From Thermoleophilaceae bacterium (lineage in GTDB: Bacteria > Actinomycetota > Thermoleophilia > Solirubrobacterales > Thermoleophilaceae), in contig JACCXP010000007.1 of NCBI GenBank assembly GCA_013696905.1, positions 1 through 7,944 of the forward strand: a stretch of 7,944 bases of DNA, in the 5' to 3' direction. Positions 5,617-7,944 of the stretch are shown one piece after another. The notes under the pieces were generated by a model, which worked only from the letters and a program-made list of their open reading frames with translations, did not search any database and was not told where the DNA came from. The translations under genes were made by a program, and so were the position numbers. Numbering within the stretch: the first letter of the stretch is position 1; every line of letters starts with the position of its first letter.

Positions 5617-7944
5617 ATGAACGCCTTCGTACGCTGGTGCCTCGAGCGCCGCTCGGTCGTGCTGCTCACGGCGGTGCTCGTGCTCGCCGCCGGCGCCTAC
5701 GGCGGGACGCAGCTGCGCCAGCAGCTCTTCCCGGAGGTCAACTTCCCGTTCCTGAGCGGCTCGGTGGCGGTCCCAGGCGTCGGTGCCGCGCAGGTCGACG
5801 AGCAGGTGGCCCAGGAGCTCGAGCGCTCGCTGCGCACGGTCGACGAGATCGAGGCCGTGCAGACCGTCGCCAACGAGGGCCAGGCGACGGTGCTGATCCA
5901 GCTCGCCTACGGCAGCGACGTGGACACCGCGCGCGAGGACGTGCTGGCCGCGATGCAGGACGCCGACCTTCCGCCCGAGGCCGAGGAGGTCGAGGTCGAT
6001 GCCGCAGGCTTCACCGAGCAGCCGATCATGAACGTCTCGATCTCGAGCGACGACGAGAGCCTCGTCGCGCTCAGCGACCGCGCCGAGGACCTCGAGCAGG
6101 ACATCGAGGCGATCGAAGGCGTCGCGCGCGTGGACATCGCCGGCAGCGCCCAGCCGCAGTACGACGTCAGGCTCAGGCGTGGCGCGCTCGAGCAGGGCCT
6201 CACGCCCGCGAGCATGGCCGCGCTGATCCGCGGCTCCGAGGTGACCCAGGCCGCCGGCGCCGTCGACGCCGCGGGGGCCCGCACGCCGCTGACGGTCGAG
6301 GGCACCGGCGTCGACACGCTCAAGCGGCTGCGCGAGCTGCCGGTCGACGCCGACCGCGAGCTGCGCGACGTCGCGGTGGTCCAGCGTCGTGGCGAGTCGG
6401 GCGACTCGTTCGCGCGCACGAACGGCAAGCCGTCGATCTCGCTGTCGGTCTTCCGCGTCGACCGTGCGAACGAGGTCGAGGTGGTCGACGAGGCCGAGAA
6501 GGTGCTCGACGGTGCTCGCACCGACCTCGGCTCGGAGAACGTCACGACGATCACCGAGAACGCCACCGAGGTGAAGGAGTCGATCCGGGGCCTGCTGCTC
6601 GAGGGCACCCTCGGTGCGCTGTTCGCCGTGCTCGTGATCTTCCTCTTCCTGCGCTCGCTGCGCGCGACGCTGGTCGCGGCCGTCGCGATCCCGACTTCGA
6701 TCGTCTTCGGCCTGCTCGCCGCCTGGGGGCTCGGGCTGACGCTCAACATCATCACGCTCGCCGGCCTGACGATTGCGATCGGGCGCGTGATCGACGACGC
6801 GATCGTCGTGCTAGAGAACATCCACAAGCACCTCGAGCGCGGAGAGCCGCGGCTGCGCGCCGCGATCGACGGGACGACCGAGGTCAGCCTCGCGATCGCC
6901 TCCTCGACGATCGCCACGGCGGCCGTCTTCCTCCCGATCGGGCTCGTCGGCGGCTTGATCTCGGAGATCTTCCTGTCGTTCTCGATCATCGTGGTCGCGG
7001 CGCTGCTGGCGTCGCTGCTCGTCGCGGTCACGCTGATCCCGGCGCTCGCGGCGATCTTCCTGCGCCCGCGCACTGACATGAGCGAGGAGCCGACGCGGCT
7101 CGCCCGCATCGTGACCCCGATCACCGGCTTCGGGCTGCGCCATCGCTTCGTCACGATCATCCTCGCGGTGGCGCTGTTCGCGGGCGCCGTCGGTGGGATC
7201 GCGGCCGGCGTGGTCCCGATCCAGTTCCTCCCCGAGGGCGGCACGCAGCAGGTCTACGGCAACGTCAACCTGCCCGCCGGCACGAGCACCGAACGTGCTC
7301 GAGCGCTGCTGCGACCGCTGGAGCGCGAGCTTGCCGACGTCGAGGACGTCGAGGACTACCAGGTGGCCTACGGCGACGCGTCGCTGCAGACGGACATCGG
7401 CCAGAACGCCAGCGGCAGGGTCACCTTCTTCCTGACCCTCTCAGACGAGGCCGATCCCGAGCAGGCCGCCAACGGCCTGCGCACCTTCGGCGAGCGCGAG
7501 TATCGAGACGGCTTCGAGGTCCAGCAGCTCGAGGAGGGCCCGCCCGCCGGCGCCTTCGAGGCCTCGGTGCTCGGCGACGAGGAGGCCGACGTAGTGCGCG
7601 CGACGCGCCGGGTCGACCGCCTGCTGAAGCAGCGCACCGACGTGACCGAGGTATCGAGCCCGGCGCTCGAGGAGCAGAACCAGTTCGTCGTCTCGCTCGA
7701 TCGCGACGCCGTCGAGCAGGGAGTCGACTCGCAGCAGGTGACGCAGGCGCTCGCAGCCACGATCGCCCCCGCCGACGCCGGGACGACCGGCGCCGACGAT
7801 GTCGCTATCGAGGTGCGCGTGCCCTCCAAGCTGATCAGCAACACAGGGGCGCTTGAGCGCCTGCCGCTGCCGGCGGGCACGGGTGCGGCTGCTGCCACGG
7901 CGGCGCCCCCCGACGACGGCGGCGCTTCCTCGGCAGGCGCACAG
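5617..7944 (+). CDS. AcrB/HAE-1-like RND efflux transporter, N-terminal 776 residues; 3' end missing
   Basis: The frame from the ATG at 5617 is open to the window end, giving 776 of an expected 1000-1100 residues. It reads as an inner-membrane proton-driven RND pump. TM1 is at about 13-30 and the first porter region at about 31-325. TM2 (330-348), TM3 (353-374) and TM4 (377-400) follow. TM4 contains AIGRVIDDAIVVLENI with Asp393-Asp394, the pair matching the AcrB proton-relay aspartates. TM5 is at about 429-447, TM6 about 452-482 and TM7 about 511-533, and then the second porter half begins FLPEGGTQQVYGNVNLP. The two halves repeat each other: QYDVRLRRGALEQG (181-194) against QFVVSLDRDAVEQG (689-702). 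Residues 753-776 are an Ala/Gly/Pro/Asp-rich stretch. AGGAA six nt upstream supports the start. The substrate cannot be told from sequence. No membrane-fusion protein gene lies on its 5' side; its 3' side is outside the window. Confidence 0.93.
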   Translation, partial: MNAFVRWCLERRSVVLLTAVLVLAAGAYGGTQLRQQLFPEVNFPFLSGSVAVPGVGAAQVDEQVAQELERSLRTVDEIEAVQTVANEGQATVLIQLAYGSDVDTAREDVLAAMQDADLPPEAEEVEVDAAGFTEQPIMNVSISSDDESLVALSDRAEDLEQDIEAIEGVARVDIAGSAQPQYDVRLRRGALEQGLTPASMAALIRGSEVTQAAGAVDAAGARTPLTVEGTGVDTLKRLRELPVDADRELRDVAVVQRRGESGDSFARTNGKPSISLSVFRVDRANEVEVVDEAEKVLDGARTDLGSENVTTITENATEVKESIRGLLLEGTLGALFAVLVIFLFLRSLRATLVAAVAIPTSIVFGLLAAWGLGLTLNIITLAGLTIAIGRVIDDAIVVLENIHKHLERGEPRLRAAIDGTTEVSLAIASSTIATAAVFLPIGLVGGLISEIFLSFSIIVVAALLASLLVAVTLIPALAAIFLRPRTDMSEEPTRLARIVTPITGFGLRHRFVTIILAVALFAGAVGGIAAGVVPIQFLPEGGTQQVYGNVNLPAGTSTERARALLRPLERELADVEDVEDYQVAYGDASLQTDIGQNASGRVTFFLTLSDEADPEQAANGLRTFGEREYRDGFEVQQLEEGPPAGAFEASVLGDEEADVVRATRRVDRLLKQRTDVTEVSSPALEEQNQFVVSLDRDAVEQGVDSQQVTQALAATIAPADAGTTGADDVAIEVRVPSKLISNTGALERLPLPAGTGAAAATAAPPDDGGASSAGAQ

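Noticed and set aside
5406..5669. N-terminal extension of PurC up to 5669
   Set aside because: It would add 88 basic residues with no likeness to PurC, cross the whole divergent spacer and overlap the RND start.
5637..7076. Plus-strand open frame of 479 codons in a different frame within the RND gene
   Set aside because: It is Arg/Ala/Gly-rich with no motif. The frame starting at 5617 gives clear RND transmembrane segments and the Asp-Asp motif over the same DNA.
5907..7244. Minus-strand open frame of 445 codons opposite the RND gene
   Set aside because: It is Ser/Arg/Thr-rich and low in complexity, an antisense artefact of the RND codons.
1..7944. Search for CRISPR arrays, IS ends, tRNA genes, phage genes or defence systems
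   Set aside because: The window is almost fully accounted for by five purine genes and one transporter. No direct-repeat array, transposase, tRNA-like fold or foreign-looking composition was seen.

Overview
The window is GC-rich DNA (about 70% by eye) from what looks like a high-GC Gram-positive bacterium. Codon use (GC-ending codons, many GAG/GAC/GCG/CTC), a GTG start and close likeness of the proteins to actinobacterial families point to Actinomycetota. Abundant GATCG-type words suggest the Thermoleophilia/Solirubrobacterales side, but that finer placement is an impression and not a demonstrated result.

Positions 1-5405 are filled by five tightly packed minus-strand genes of de novo purine synthesis, transcribed in the order purC - purS - purQ - purL - purF. 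This is the same relative order as in the Bacillus pur operon. PurF, which runs off the left edge, makes phosphoribosylamine from PRPP and glutamine. PurL, PurQ and PurS are the three subunits of the Bacillus-type FGAM synthase. PurC makes SAICAR. The junctions are very tight: purS-purQ and purL-purF share ATGA stop/start overlaps, purQ and purL are 19 nt apart, and purS either overlaps purC by 29 nt or starts 7 nt after it. One polycistronic, translationally coupled mRNA is likely.

Positions 5406-5616 are a 211-nt spacer between the divergently oriented purC and the next gene. It holds a perfect 8-bp inverted repeat and a possible leaderless promoter for purC. No riboswitch or terminator was recognised.

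Positions 5617-7944 are one plus-strand open frame that runs off the right edge (776 codons seen). It is the N-terminal three quarters of an AcrB/HAE-1-like RND transporter. The Asp-Asp proton-relay pair of TM4 is present, and the two porter halves repeat each other. An Ala/Gly/Pro/Asp-rich insert begins in the second half just before the edge. No membrane-fusion partner gene is visible.

Overall this is core metabolism beside a transporter. I found no convincing new biological system. The points worth a second look are the RND insert, the purC/RND spacer and the purS start.
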